A program made the position numbers and the translations under genes. This document shows positions 44,846-54,624 of a DNA stretch of 64,000 nt, in pieces (the first letter of the stretch is position 1; each line of letters begins with the position of its first letter). Below the pieces are notes generated by a model, which saw nothing but the letters and a program-made list of their open reading frames with translations, did no database searches and was not told where the DNA came from. The DNA comes from CAMCXT01 sp040403315. Lineage in GTDB: Bacteria; Bacteroidota; Bacteroidia; M30B66. The stretch covers positions 1 to 64,000 of the forward strand of contig JBBAKX010000009.1 in the NCBI GenBank assembly GCA_040403315.1, written 5' to 3'.

Positions 44846-47110
44846 CTATTTTTTGATATCGAAACGATCGAGGTTCATCACTTTGGTCCAAGCGGCAACG
44901 AAGTCTTTCACGAATTTCTCGTTGGCATCGCTGCTGGCGTAAACTTCGGCTAAGGCGCGGAGTTCGGAGTTTGAACCGAAAATTAAATCGGCACGTGTGG
45001 CAGTGAATTTCACGGCTCCGGTTTTGCGGTCGCGGCCTTCGAACACTTCTTTGTCGTCGTTGATAGATTTCCAAGTGGTGCTCATATCGAGCAATTGCAC
45101 GAAATAATCGTTTGAAAGCGCATCTTTTTTAGACGATAGCATACCGTGTTTTGAATTGTCGTAATTAGCGCCAACCGAACGCATCCCGCCCACTAGGACA
45201 GTCATTTCTGGAGCGGTTAAGGTGAGCAATTGTGCTTTATCAACCAACAATTCTTCGGTAGAAACGGTGTACTGCTTTTTCTGGTAATTGCGGAATCCAT
45301 CGGCCATTGGCTCAAGGAGTGCGAATGATGCCACATCGGTTTGTTCCTGAAGGGCATCCATACGACCAGCGATAAATGGCACTTCAACAGTTACACCAGC
45401 GTTTTTAGCGGCTTGTTCGATTGCGGCACTTCCTGCCAAAACAATTAAATCGGCCATCGAAACGCGTTTGCCTTTTGGAGCTTTGGCATTGAAATCTGTT
45501 TGAATTTTCTCCAATGCAGCAAGCACTTTGGCCAATTGTTTCGGATTGTTGGCTTCCCAATCTTTTTGTGGCGCAAACCGAATTCGAGCACCATTTGCAC
45601 CTCCGCGGCGATCTGAAATACGGTACGTTGATGCAGAAGCCCAAGCGGTTGTTACCATTTCAGGAATTGTAAGCCCCGATTTAAGGATGGTCGCTTTTAA
45701 TTCTGCGATGTCTTTTGCGTTTATCAAGGTGTGATCAACAGCCGGGATTGGATCTTGCCAGATGAGGTCTTCTTTCGGAATTTCAGGTCCCCAATAGGTC
45801 GTTTTTGGACCCATATCGCGGTGCGTGAGTTTGAACCAAGCTTTTGCAAATGCCTTATCAAATTCTTCAGGATTGTCGAGGAAGCGTTTTGAAACCTTGT
45901 TATACTCAGGATCGAATCGCATCGAAAGGTCGGTGGTGAGCATGGTTGGGCGGTGCTTTTTGTTAGCATCGAATGCATCTGGAAAGTTTGGCTCTGCGTC
46001 TTTGGCCACCCATTGGTTTGCTCCAGCTGGACTTTTCGTTAATTCCCATTCGTAGGAAAAAAGATTGGTGAAATATTCATGTCCCCATTTTACTGGCGTG
46101 GAAGTCCAAATAACTTCTAAACCTGATGTAATGGCATCTTTTCCTTTACCTGATCCATAGGTGCTTTTCCAGCCAAGACCTTGCTCTTCGATTCCGGCTC
46201 CTTCTGGTTCTGGACCAACATTCTTGGCATCTCCAGCACCATGTGTTTTACCTAATGTATGGCCTCCGGCGATGAGGGCAACAGTTTCTTCGTCGTTCAT
46301 CCCCATGCGACCGAAAGTTTCGCGGATGTCTTTTGCAGCGAGGAGTGGATCAGGATTTCCGTTAGGACCTTCAGGATTCACGTAAATGAGTCCCATTTGC
46401 ACCGCTGCGAGTGGATTTTCGAGCTTGCGCCCTTCAGCATAACGTTTGTCGTCGAGCCATTTGGTTTCTGGTCCCCAGTAAACATTTTGTTCTGGTTCCC
46501 AAACATCTTCACGACCGCCAGCAAATCCGAATGTTTTGAAGCCCATTGATTCGAGGGCTACATTTCCAGTAAGGATCATGAGATCGGCCCAAGAAATTTT
46601 GTTGCCGTATTTCTGTTTGATTGGCCAAAGGAGGCGACGTGCTTTGTCGAGGTTGGCATTGTCGGGCCAGCTATTTTGCGGGGCGAAACGCTGCATCCCT
46701 GAACGTGTGCCTCCGCGGCCATCGCCTGTGCGGTAAGTTCCAGCGCTATGCCAAGCCATGCGGATAAACAGCGGACCGTAATTGCCGTAATCGGCAGGCC
46801 ACCAGTCTTCCGATTTGGTGAGTGTTTCTTGGATGTCTTTTTTGAGTGCGGCGTAATCGAGGCTGCTGAATTGTTTTTTGTAGTCGAAATTCGGATCGTA
46901 TGGATTCGACAATTCTGAGTGTTGGCGAAGTACGCCTAGATTGAGTTGATTCGGCCACCAATCTTGGTTTTGAGTTCCCTTATTGGAAACGTTTGTTCCT
47001 TCGGTGGGTGTGTGGAAGGGGCATTTCGCTTCCGACAATGGAGCTTTGTCGCCTTGAGCCGAAGCACCTGCACCCACAGCCATGGCAAGGGTCAGAAAAG
47101 TATGTTTCAT
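44846..47110 (-). CDS. katG: Catalase-peroxidase KatG with an export signal
   Basis: 754 residues, both halves of the duplicated KatG fold. The heme-site triad is Arg117, Trp120, His121 (FIRMAWHSAGTYR). The Met-Tyr-Trp cofactor is completed by Tyr243 (LIYVNPEGP) and Met269 (GRMGMND). The proximal histidine is His284 (AGGHTLGKTHGA). It removes hydrogen peroxide by catalase and peroxidase cycles. Unlike most KatG, the start MKHTFLTLAMAVGAGASAQGD reads as a Sec signal peptide with cleavage after ASA, so the enzyme is probably periplasmic, like KatP. A TAAGTTTG -7 box lies at 47147-47154, 36 bases upstream, without a clear -33 box. Confidence 0.96.
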   Translation of the reverse strand: MKHTFLTLAMAVGAGASAQGDKAPLSEAKCPFHTPTEGTNVSNKGTQNQDWWPNQLNLGVLRQHSELSNPYDPNFDYKKQFSSLDYAALKKDIQETLTKSEDWWPADYGNYGPLFIRMAWHSAGTYRTGDGRGGTRSGMQRFAPQNSWPDNANLDKARRLLWPIKQKYGNKISWADLMILTGNVALESMGFKTFGFAGGREDVWEPEQNVYWGPETKWLDDKRYAEGRKLENPLAAVQMGLIYVNPEGPNGNPDPLLAAKDIRETFGRMGMNDEETVALIAGGHTLGKTHGAGDAKNVGPEPEGAGIEEQGLGWKSTYGSGKGKDAITSGLEVIWTSTPVKWGHEYFTNLFSYEWELTKSPAGANQWVAKDAEPNFPDAFDANKKHRPTMLTTDLSMRFDPEYNKVSKRFLDNPEEFDKAFAKAWFKLTHRDMGPKTTYWGPEIPKEDLIWQDPIPAVDHTLINAKDIAELKATILKSGLTIPEMVTTAWASASTYRISDRRGGANGARIRFAPQKDWEANNPKQLAKVLAALEKIQTDFNAKAPKGKRVSMADLIVLAGSAAIEQAAKNAGVTVEVPFIAGRMDALQEQTDVASFALLEPMADGFRNYQKKQYTVSTEELLVDKAQLLTLTAPEMTVLVGGMRSVGANYDNSKHGMLSSKKDALSNDYFVQLLDMSTTWKSINDDKEVFEGRDRKTGAVKFTATRADLIFGSNSELRALAEVYASSDANEKFVKDFVAAWTKVMNLDRFDIKK

Positions 47111-47290
47111 ATGGTTTAGTTAAAGTTGTTGGAATAAATTCTTAGACAAACTTAGGTGGAAGATATTGATATATGCTATCTATTGTGTCGATAGTGATAT
47201 TGATGATGTCGATTGGTTTTTAGTCTTGAGTACTTTTAGTACTGAGTCTTTAGTATTGAGTAGAAAGGAAAAACAAGGCAACACGCAGCC

Positions 47291-47711
47291 ACGGACTTTA
47301 GTCCGTGGATTATAGAGTTCCGAAGCGATCATTTTGAAATTGCGCGGCCNNNNNNNNNNNNNNNNNNNNNNNNNNNNNNNNNNNNNNNNNNNNNNNNNNN
47401 NNNNNNNNNNNNNNNNNNNNNNNNNNNNNNNNNNNNNNNNNNNNNNNNNGCGGATTTTAATCCGTGGATTATAGAGTTCCGAAGCGATCATTTTGAAATT
47501 GCGCGGCCGCGGATTTTAATCCGTGGATTATAGAGTTCCGAAGCGATCATTTTGAAATTGCGCAGCCGCGGATTTTAGTCCTTGGATTATAGAGTTCCGA
47601 AGCGATTATTTTGCAATTGCGCAGCCGCGGATTTTAATCCGTGGATTATAGAGTTCCGAAGTGATCATTTTGAAATTATGCAGCCGCGAACTTTAATCCG
47701 TGGATTATAAT
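47291..47711. repeat. 59-bp tandem repeat array with REP core
   Basis: Units at 47291-47349, then (after the gap) 47450-47508, 47509-47567, 47568-47626, 47627-47685 and a partial unit 47686-47711. Each holds a palindrome close to CGCGGATTTTAATCCGTGG followed by ATTATAGAGTTCCGAAGCGA. The inverted form of the first unit reads CGGACTAAAGTCCGTGGCTG, the same core as the REP palindromes elsewhere in the window. Confidence 0.9.
47350..47449. other. Assembly gap (100 N)
   Basis: Exactly 100 N inside the tandem array. Both edges fall on unit borders, as expected when an assembler fails on a repeat. The true length is unknown. Confidence 0.99.
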
Positions 47712-47844
47712 CGTATTAATTGAAAGGGAGAAATACGAAAACAATGGAAGATTGGAATCAAGAGAAAAATTGATGGTAAAAGCATCTCAATTGGTACAAC
47801 AATTACATTTATAACCAACAGAAAATTAAATCAAAAGATTATTT

Positions 47845-48564
47845 ATGGTGAATAGACTCGTTTTATTGGGGTTAATTATAGTTGGCATGAGCTCTTGTAA
47901 ACACGAAATTGATTTAACAGGATTTCCTCACCCAAAAGATGAACCGCCGGTTGTAGTGCCTTGTCCGGATAGTTTGGTAGATATTGATGGAAACGTTTAC
48001 AATGTAATTGATGTTGACGGAACGTGCTGGATCGCTAGCAATTTAAAAGTGTCTAGATTCACAAATGGCGATAGTATTCCATTGGAAACAGAAGGATCAA
48101 GTTGGATTCAATTAAATACTCCAGCGCAATGCTATTATGACAACGATTCGGTTAACTTGAATATTTACGGGCGGTTGTACAATGGCTACTCGGTTATAGA
48201 TAGCAGAGGACTTTGTCCAACAGGTTGGAAAGTGCCTCACGACAGTGACTGGGTGAACATGGCCAAATTTCTAGGAGGAGAAAGTGTAGCGGGCGACAAA
48301 TTAAAGACCTTGGATTTGTGGTATGGCCCGGGCACACCAGCAACTGATGAAATAGGCTTTTCGGCAAAACCAGGAGGATCGAGAATCATTCAAGGCAATG
48401 GCTCTTTCGGTTCGTTGACCAATATGGGAAATTGGTGGAGCTCAAAGGAAAATGGATCGGATGTTTTGGTGAATCGACAAATTACCTACGCAAACTCGAA
48501 TTTAGCACAAGCAAGCAATTCGAAAAAAGTGGGGTTTTCGGTGAGGTGCATTAGGGTGGATTGA
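47845..48564 (+). CDS. FISUMP-domain lipoprotein
   Basis: 239 residues. The start MVNRLVLLGLIIVGMSSCKH has a lipobox ending at Cys18, so a lipoprotein. The rest is one FISUMP domain: DIDGNVYNVIDVDGTCWIAS, NLKVSRFTNGDSIP, YGRLYNGYSVIDSRGLCPTG, WKVPHDSDWVNM, GGSRIIQGN, KVGFSVRCIRVD. It is anchored in a membrane, most likely the outer one. It is the smaller relative of the protein at 36642-38762. It sits between two copies of the same composite repeat (about 47216-47349 and 48563-48700). Function unknown. Confidence 0.88.
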   Translation: MVNRLVLLGLIIVGMSSCKHEIDLTGFPHPKDEPPVVVPCPDSLVDIDGNVYNVIDVDGTCWIASNLKVSRFTNGDSIPLETEGSSWIQLNTPAQCYYDNDSVNLNIYGRLYNGYSVIDSRGLCPTGWKVPHDSDWVNMAKFLGGESVAGDKLKTLDLWYGPGTPATDEIGFSAKPGGSRIIQGNGSFGSLTNMGNWWSSKENGSDVLVNRQITYANSNLAQASNSKKVGFSVRCIRVD

Positions 48565-48871
48565 GGTTTTAGTCTTGAGTATTTAGGCCTGAGTCTTTAG
48601 TATTAATTATGAAGTGGAAAGATGGCACCACGCAGCCACGGACTTTAGTCCGTGGTTTATAGAGTTTCGAAGCGATTAATTTACAATTACGAAGCCGCGG
48701 ATTTTAATCTGTGGATTATAGAGTTCCGAAGCGATTATTTTACAATTGCGCAGCCGCGGATTTTAATCCGTGGATTCATGATCGAATTGGCACCATAGAA
48801 GAGTAGAAAGGGAAAAGAGTCTTGAATAAACATTGACTCAGGACTAGAGACTTAAGACTCCGGACTAAAGA
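48565..48871. repeat. Second composite repeat block (GACTAAAGACT words and 59-bp units)
   Basis: AGTCTTGAGTATTTAGG and related words (48565-48600), then 59-bp units at 48638-48696 and 48697-48755 and a partial one at 48756-48776, then further GACTAAAGACTAAGG words at 48819-48875. Same order and orientation as the block upstream of the FISUMP lipoprotein. No gene. Confidence 0.85.
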
Positions 48872-50839
48872 CTAAGGAAGAACCTTCACAAACCGCTTAA
48901 TCGTATTGTTGATTTGAATCAAGTAAATTCCAGCGCTAAGATGCTGAAGTGAAATTGAATTGTTATTCTCGATTATTCCTTCTTGCACTAAACTTCCAAG
49001 GGGTGAGAAAATCTTGAAAGATTCGGGTTTGTTACTTGAGAGTTTTAGCGACAATTGCTCAGTTACTGGGTTGGGGAATAAATCAAAATCTGTGAATTGA
49101 ATTTCGTTTGTTTGAGTAATTAAATCAAGTTCACCAACTGTAATATCATCTAAATAAAAGGCTTCTGGTGTATTTCCAGGAGTTAATGGGAAATAGCGAA
49201 CCCGTAATTCTAATTCAGCACTTGATGCACCATTCCAATTTGGCCAAGTAAACTGAATATCATGCCATTGTGTAGAATTGGCAGGTACAAAATTAGCCTC
49301 CGAATTACCTTCATTAATCTCCTCTATTGGCAGAACTAAATATGCTCCACTGGGTATGAAGAAATTACATGGATTGCGCAAAACAATTTCAAAAATGCAA
49401 TAAGATCCATTTTCGGGAGCGCTCACTGCAACTTTAGCAGTAACCAAGACATTGTTTAGTTGGGTGAAATCAAAAGCACCAATTAACACAGAAGTTGTAT
49501 CGATTTCTGAATTAAACATCGCAGGTACATACAAGCAATTTTCACTGTTGTAACCTGCAAAATTACATACTTGCCAAGGTGTGGAATCGTCCGAAACCAA
49601 AGTCATGTTGGTTTGCGGAAATGAAAAATCATTTTCGAAATCTTCACTAAATGGAAAGCTCGTATACGGCAATGAAAGAGATGCTTCAACTATATCAGCA
49701 AAAAATATGTGCTCTACTGTATTGCAAACTCCATCACGACACACTGAGAAATATGCCGTTTTAATTCCTTCGGAAGGATAATAAACATAAGGATGATCGG
49801 TTAACCACAATTCTTGTGCAGCACCCGGACAATACCAACTCACCGAATCAGCAAAAAAGCCAGAATACATTCCGTACAAACGGATCAACGTGCTGTCACA
49901 TCCTCGAAATTGATCATTGTAAGTTGTAATTTCACCTTCACAATACGGTTGCTCAAAAACACCTGTTCTCTGAATATTATCAGATGTACCAATTTGATGG
50001 CGAGCTAAATTTGTATCAGACACTACATCGCGCATACGTTCTGACTGACCAGCAGTAAACATCAACGGACAATTCGAATAATCCATGTGATTGTTTACAT
50101 TCTCAATGACTCTTGGCGCACACTCACTCAATGTTAAGTTGCAGGTTCCACCAACCGATCCTTTGGTAGGAGGTGTATCTTCAATTCCGTCATCATTGCA
50201 AGAAATGCCTGATGTATTTGATGGCCCAAACGTATGCCCCAATCCTACCCAATGACCTAATTCATGCACCAAGGTATTTTGCCTCAATCGAGCATCATAG
50301 TTGGTTAGAAAAATAAAGTCGTTTGGATTTCCAGCAATTAATCCTGGAGTTGGAAATGTAGCATATGAAAAATCACTCATCGCAATATGAATGTTCAAAT
50401 AATGCTCTGTATCGATAGAATAAACGGAGAAGTCGCTTGGTATTAAACCTACGTTGGGTAAATCATGAAAAATAATCCCATTAAAACAAGAACTATCAGG
50501 CAATTTAGTGGCTAATTTTATTTGAATATTAGGATTGGAAACAACGCTTTGAAACTCAAGCTGCACATTATTTATATTGGGCAAAATGCCTGAAAAATGA
50601 TTATTCGCCAATTCAATGAATTCCAATACACTGCCCGGTGTAACAGGTATAAAATTGTTTACATTAAAAACATGAACAATTACAGGAATAATAAAAGGCT
50701 CATCGCTTCGATTGATGTTTAAGTTGTTTTGAGGAATGTAAGTAGTCTCTGGCATCTCCGTTTTGCAACGAATTTGAGCGTTTACAATATTTGAGGATAT
50801 CACTAAAAATAAAAAGGCCAATCGTAAGTATAATTTCAT
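48872..50839 (-). CDS. M43 (pappalysin-type) metalloprotease with T9SS sorting domain
   Basis: 655 residues. Signal peptide MKLYLRLAFLFLVISSNIVNAQ. The metzincin zinc motif is HELGHWVGLGH (His192, Glu193, His196, His202), and the Met-turn lies in HMDYSNCPLMF. Cysteine placement (ISCNDDGIEDTPPT, GTCNLTLSEC) is that of family M43, whose members cleave extracellular proteins. A beta-sandwich region (about 400-570, a MAM-like EDFENDFSFPQ) follows, then a T9SS type A sorting domain (FDLFPNPVTEQLSLKLS to VKVLP). A secreted or cell-attached protease for protein breakdown. Confidence 0.92.
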   Translation of the reverse strand: MKLYLRLAFLFLVISSNIVNAQIRCKTEMPETTYIPQNNLNINRSDEPFIIPVIVHVFNVNNFIPVTPGSVLEFIELANNHFSGILPNINNVQLEFQSVVSNPNIQIKLATKLPDSSCFNGIIFHDLPNVGLIPSDFSVYSIDTEHYLNIHIAMSDFSYATFPTPGLIAGNPNDFIFLTNYDARLRQNTLVHELGHWVGLGHTFGPSNTSGISCNDDGIEDTPPTKGSVGGTCNLTLSECAPRVIENVNNHMDYSNCPLMFTAGQSERMRDVVSDTNLARHQIGTSDNIQRTGVFEQPYCEGEITTYNDQFRGCDSTLIRLYGMYSGFFADSVSWYCPGAAQELWLTDHPYVYYPSEGIKTAYFSVCRDGVCNTVEHIFFADIVEASLSLPYTSFPFSEDFENDFSFPQTNMTLVSDDSTPWQVCNFAGYNSENCLYVPAMFNSEIDTTSVLIGAFDFTQLNNVLVTAKVAVSAPENGSYCIFEIVLRNPCNFFIPSGAYLVLPIEEINEGNSEANFVPANSTQWHDIQFTWPNWNGASSAELELRVRYFPLTPGNTPEAFYLDDITVGELDLITQTNEIQFTDFDLFPNPVTEQLSLKLSSNKPESFKIFSPLGSLVQEGIIENNNSISLQHLSAGIYLIQINNTIKRFVKVLP

Positions 50840-51055
50840 GTTGAATCGAATATTTAGACTTCAGATTGAATTAACATGAAGTTCGTTGCATGATTGTATG
50901 AATTTCCTAGCTAAATAATTATTTAAATGAAACAATCACTAGAATTATTCAAAACTTTCAAGATGCTAATTTTCAGCACTTTAAATTCATATCACTATTA
51001 TTAGTGATTTACTTAAATATAATTTCTTCACAGGTTTGCTTTAAAATTAAAACAC

Positions 51056-54000
51056 ATGAAAAAGCATTTCCTAATTTTATTTTTATCTGCATTAATGGCA
51101 GGAAGTTCAATGGCCCAGGAGGTTCATTGCAACATGATCAAACTAAGTACTGCACAACTGGTGCAAAGTAGCGAACTGATGGTTCGGGCAAGAGTAATCG
51201 AACGGCAATCAATTTGGAATGCTTCTAAATCCAAGATTTACACTGTTCATCATTTGCTGGTGTTGGAATCGTACAAAGGAAATCCAAATGCTGAACTCAC
51301 TTTAATCACCGAAGGAGGCGATTTGCCTGAGCTTTCGGTGGAGTTTAGTGATCGAATTGATCTCTTCACTGGCGATGAAGCAGTCTTGTTGCTCAATCAA
51401 ATCCCCGCACATTGGAAAGGCCTTCCCTCCTACCCTGATGCATTTTGCGTGGGTACATCTTTAGAAGGTGTATTTATGGTGAATCCCAACAAACGCAATG
51501 TATCCGATATCTTCAATCGTTTTAACAATATAGATGAGTTGAAACGTAGCTTTCAAAACATCAGCGGTGAAACTGCACGAATTTTCATCCCGGAATTGAG
51601 AAATAACCTTCCAGAAACCAATGGAAGCACTGCAGCAACGATTTCAACACTGAGTCCGACGGTAATTACTGCAGGAACAAAATCTATCCTCACCATCAAC
51701 GGAACTGGATTTGGCGCTACCCGCGGAACTGGATTCGTAGAATTCACAACAGCCTTGGGAACATTCGCACAGCCATTCGCCAAAGACTACATCTCTTGGA
51801 GCGACAATCAAATCAGGGTGATGGTGCCATCCAGACTTATAGGACAAGCGGCTGACAATGCAGCAGCGAGCGGACAAGTGAAGGTAACACCCTCAGCGGG
51901 AGCTGTAGCCACGAGCGCAGGATCGATTACTGTAAGATATGCGCTATTCAACGCACCGATCTTGGCCGGAGATACTGCTGCGGTAATGAATGCAGGAAAT
52001 TTCAATACCCTAGGAGGTTACACCTTGCAGTTTAACAATCTATTCAATTCTAGTTTTACAACCGAAGGCCGCGAAACCTTCTTAAGAGCACTAAACAAAT
52101 GGATGTGTGCAACTAGATTTAATTGGACAATCTCTGCAACCGAGAGCTCAATCAGAGCCGATCAAAATGATGACGTCAACGTAATCACCGACGATGTACT
52201 TAGCCCATTGCCTGCCAATGTTCTTGGACGTGGAATGAAATACGTTTCTAGTTGTGGATCTGGCAATGCAACGAAGGCTATCACCATTGGACAAGACATC
52301 ATTTTCAATGACAACCCAGGTGGTTTGGGTTGGAATTTTGGAAGTGGCGCACCAACTGCCTCAGAATATGACTTTGAAACTACTGCATTGCACGAATTGG
52401 GGCATTTACATCAATTAGCGCATACCAAAAATACCTCAGCAGAAGTAATGGTCGCCACTGCGAGTGCGGGTTTCAGTCGAAAGAATTTATCACAGAACGA
52501 TATTGATGGAGGATTGGATGTAATGGCAAGGAGTTCGGTAAGTGTTGGATGCGGAGTTGGTGCACATTTACCAATCATTCAAACAGTGTCGATTTCAACC
52601 TCGTCAGTTTTTCCGATTTGTTCCGAATCTCAGATATACTTTACATCAACAACAACCAATGTTCAAGGCACTCCGAATTTGGTTTGGAAACGAAATGGTG
52701 TTATATCAGGCAGTGGTAGCATATTCTTCTTTTCGAATCCACAAAACAATGAGATAATTACTTGCGAGTTGCAAGGATGTACAACATCAGCATCAAACGT
52801 CATTACAGTTACCACGACCCCTACTCAGCACATTGGTGGCCCACTTTGCGTGGCTGGCCAAGGAAGCATTACAGAAACTTACATTGCCAATTTCAATCAG
52901 CCAACAGGACCTGGAACTGGAGGAGATTTAATTATCCCAGAATGGATTCTTTTGCCAGGCATTACGATAGCAGACCCCAATTCAACAGTTGCAACGATAA
53001 CCTTTTCGCCAACATTTACAAGCGGTACAATTCGCGCTCGTTATTATTCTAACACTTGTGGTGCAAATATTAATGCATCTATCAATGTAGTTCGCGGTCC
53101 ATCGGCTTCCATCAGTTACTCACAAACATCATACTGCAAAAATGTCACTATACCCCGAACTGTAGCAAATACTGGGGCTACCAATGGAACATATTCGTCA
53201 ACTCCGGCAGGACTTACGATCGACAGCAGCACAGGCGCTCTAACGCCATCCACATCAACAGTAGGAACTTATACGATAAGCTACACGCTTCCAGCAAGTG
53301 GAGATTGTGGTCCGTTTACAGCCACCTCAACAGTTTCAATTGTGGCTACCCCGTTGGCTTCCATTCAGTTTCTGAACCCCAATTTTTGTCGATCAAACAC
53401 AGGAACTGTAACACCTGCTCAAATTTCACCTGCAGGAGGAACATTCACTTCAACTCCTGCTGGATTGTCGCTCAATGCCTCAACAGGTGGAATCAGACCT
53501 TCATTAAGCACAGCAGGCACTTATACATACACCTATACAATTACAAATTCAGCTGGATGTGGTGCTTTCAGCGCTTCACGCAGCATCACGATCCTCAATC
53601 AATTGGCCACTCCTGGAGCCATTGCAGGAACCACAACTAGCTTCTGCAACACAAGCCGCACATTTTCGGTAGCAGCAGTTGCGGGCGCAAGTTCTTATCA
53701 GTGGACGATCCCCGCAGGAACAACCATTTCTGGGAATGCTACTGGAAACTCAATTGTTTTGGTTGTAGGCGCAGGATTTACTGGCGGAACTCTTTCGGTT
53801 CAAGCGATTGCTTCAAATGGTTGCAACAGCAACTTGCGATCAACTACATTATCTACAGCAGTACCAGCCCAACCAATAACGATCACCAAAACTGGTGCTA
53901 CAATCTTTTCGGCAAACGGAACTGCCTCTGTAGCTAACGTAACAGGAGCAACAAGTTTTACTTGGACGGCCACTGGAGCAACCATCACTGGAGGACAAGG

Positions 54001-54427
54001 CACGCGTAATGCTACTTTCACAATAACCAATTTGAATTCCTATACCTTGTGCGTTCGTGCAAACAACAACTGTGGAAGCTCCGCCAATCGTTGTTCAACA
54101 TTTACAGTTCCATTGGCAGCTCCATTGGTAGATAACGATTACAAGTTACCAGGCGACAATTCGGAGTTATCAGCCAGAAGTATTCCGACACTCTTTCCAA
54201 ATCCTGCCACCGAAGTAATTAATGTAAAATTTGAAGAAGACTGGATGGGTGAAAGCATTCAAGCTGAAATCGTTGGCATTGATGGCAAAGTTTACCTCAA
54301 CAAACAAGTGATTCCAGGAGAGGAAAGTGCGGAAGAAACAAATATTTCAGAACTTCCAAAAGGAATCTACATGCTTAGACTTTCGTCGTCTAGTAGTTAC
54401 ACCACACTTCGCTTTATCAAACAATAA
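51056..54427 (+). CDS. Secreted metzincin-like protein with TIG and PKD-like domains, T9SS sorted
   Basis: 1123 residues. Signal peptide MKKHFLILFLSALMAGSSMAQ. An IPT/TIG domain follows (about 195-290, SPTVITAGTKSILTINGTGFG), then a matrixin-like catalytic domain with HELGHLHQLAH (His446, Glu447, His450, His456). The Gly usual at the eighth position is Gln, and the following EVMVATAS may be the Met-turn. After it come PKD/Ig-like repeats (SATGTYSSTPAGL-type, GATSFTWTATGATI) and a T9SS type A sorting domain (LFPNPATEVINVKFEED to FIKQ). Probably a cell-surface protease; activity is less certain than for the M43 neighbour. It is divergent from that gene with 216 bp between. Confidence 0.85.
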   Translation: MKKHFLILFLSALMAGSSMAQEVHCNMIKLSTAQLVQSSELMVRARVIERQSIWNASKSKIYTVHHLLVLESYKGNPNAELTLITEGGDLPELSVEFSDRIDLFTGDEAVLLLNQIPAHWKGLPSYPDAFCVGTSLEGVFMVNPNKRNVSDIFNRFNNIDELKRSFQNISGETARIFIPELRNNLPETNGSTAATISTLSPTVITAGTKSILTINGTGFGATRGTGFVEFTTALGTFAQPFAKDYISWSDNQIRVMVPSRLIGQAADNAAASGQVKVTPSAGAVATSAGSITVRYALFNAPILAGDTAAVMNAGNFNTLGGYTLQFNNLFNSSFTTEGRETFLRALNKWMCATRFNWTISATESSIRADQNDDVNVITDDVLSPLPANVLGRGMKYVSSCGSGNATKAITIGQDIIFNDNPGGLGWNFGSGAPTASEYDFETTALHELGHLHQLAHTKNTSAEVMVATASAGFSRKNLSQNDIDGGLDVMARSSVSVGCGVGAHLPIIQTVSISTSSVFPICSESQIYFTSTTTNVQGTPNLVWKRNGVISGSGSIFFFSNPQNNEIITCELQGCTTSASNVITVTTTPTQHIGGPLCVAGQGSITETYIANFNQPTGPGTGGDLIIPEWILLPGITIADPNSTVATITFSPTFTSGTIRARYYSNTCGANINASINVVRGPSASISYSQTSYCKNVTIPRTVANTGATNGTYSSTPAGLTIDSSTGALTPSTSTVGTYTISYTLPASGDCGPFTATSTVSIVATPLASIQFLNPNFCRSNTGTVTPAQISPAGGTFTSTPAGLSLNASTGGIRPSLSTAGTYTYTYTITNSAGCGAFSASRSITILNQLATPGAIAGTTTSFCNTSRTFSVAAVAGASSYQWTIPAGTTISGNATGNSIVLVVGAGFTGGTLSVQAIASNGCNSNLRSTTLSTAVPAQPITITKTGATIFSANGTASVANVTGATSFTWTATGATITGGQGTRNATFTITNLNSYTLCVRANNNCGSSANRCSTFTVPLAAPLVDNDYKLPGDNSELSARSIPTLFPNPATEVINVKFEEDWMGESIQAEIVGIDGKVYLNKQVIPGEESAEETNISELPKGIYMLRLSSSSSYTTLRFIKQ

Positions 54428-54447
54428 TATTACCTGATCTTACACCG

Positions 54448-54480
54448 AACGGCTTCCCTTAGTGGAGGCCGTTTTGCGTT
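54448..54480 (+). terminator. Intrinsic terminator after the TIG/metzincin gene
   Basis: AACGGC (54448-54453) pairs with GCCGTT (54468-54473), with further TCC/GGA pairing inside, then TTGCGTTT. Confidence 0.65.
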
Positions 54481-54624
54481 TGCTTACATCCAATTCTAAG
54501 CACAAATTCAACTAACTAGCACAAATTCAACTACTTAAAGATAGTAGTTATTAACACCATCCGGTTGATTGCTTGTTATCAGCAGGTTACGAAAGGTGCC
54601 TACAGAGGTATAAATTCGTATTCC

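Larger units (their letters stand above)
47111..47844. other. Repeat-filled intergenic region with scaffold gap
   Basis: From left: katG upstream region with an imperfect inverted repeat (CTATC...GATAG near 47178-47196), a GACTAAAGACT-type repeat (47219-47263), the 59-bp tandem array (47291-47711) broken by the N gap, then about 130 bases of AT-rich leader of the next gene. Confidence 0.7.

Noticed and set aside
47180..47491. Minus-strand reading frame across the N gap
   Set aside because: It is a translation of the 59-bp repeats and unknown bases.
47291..48776. CRISPR array
   Set aside because: The 59-bp units are repeated over their whole length with no unique spacers, and no cas genes are nearby.
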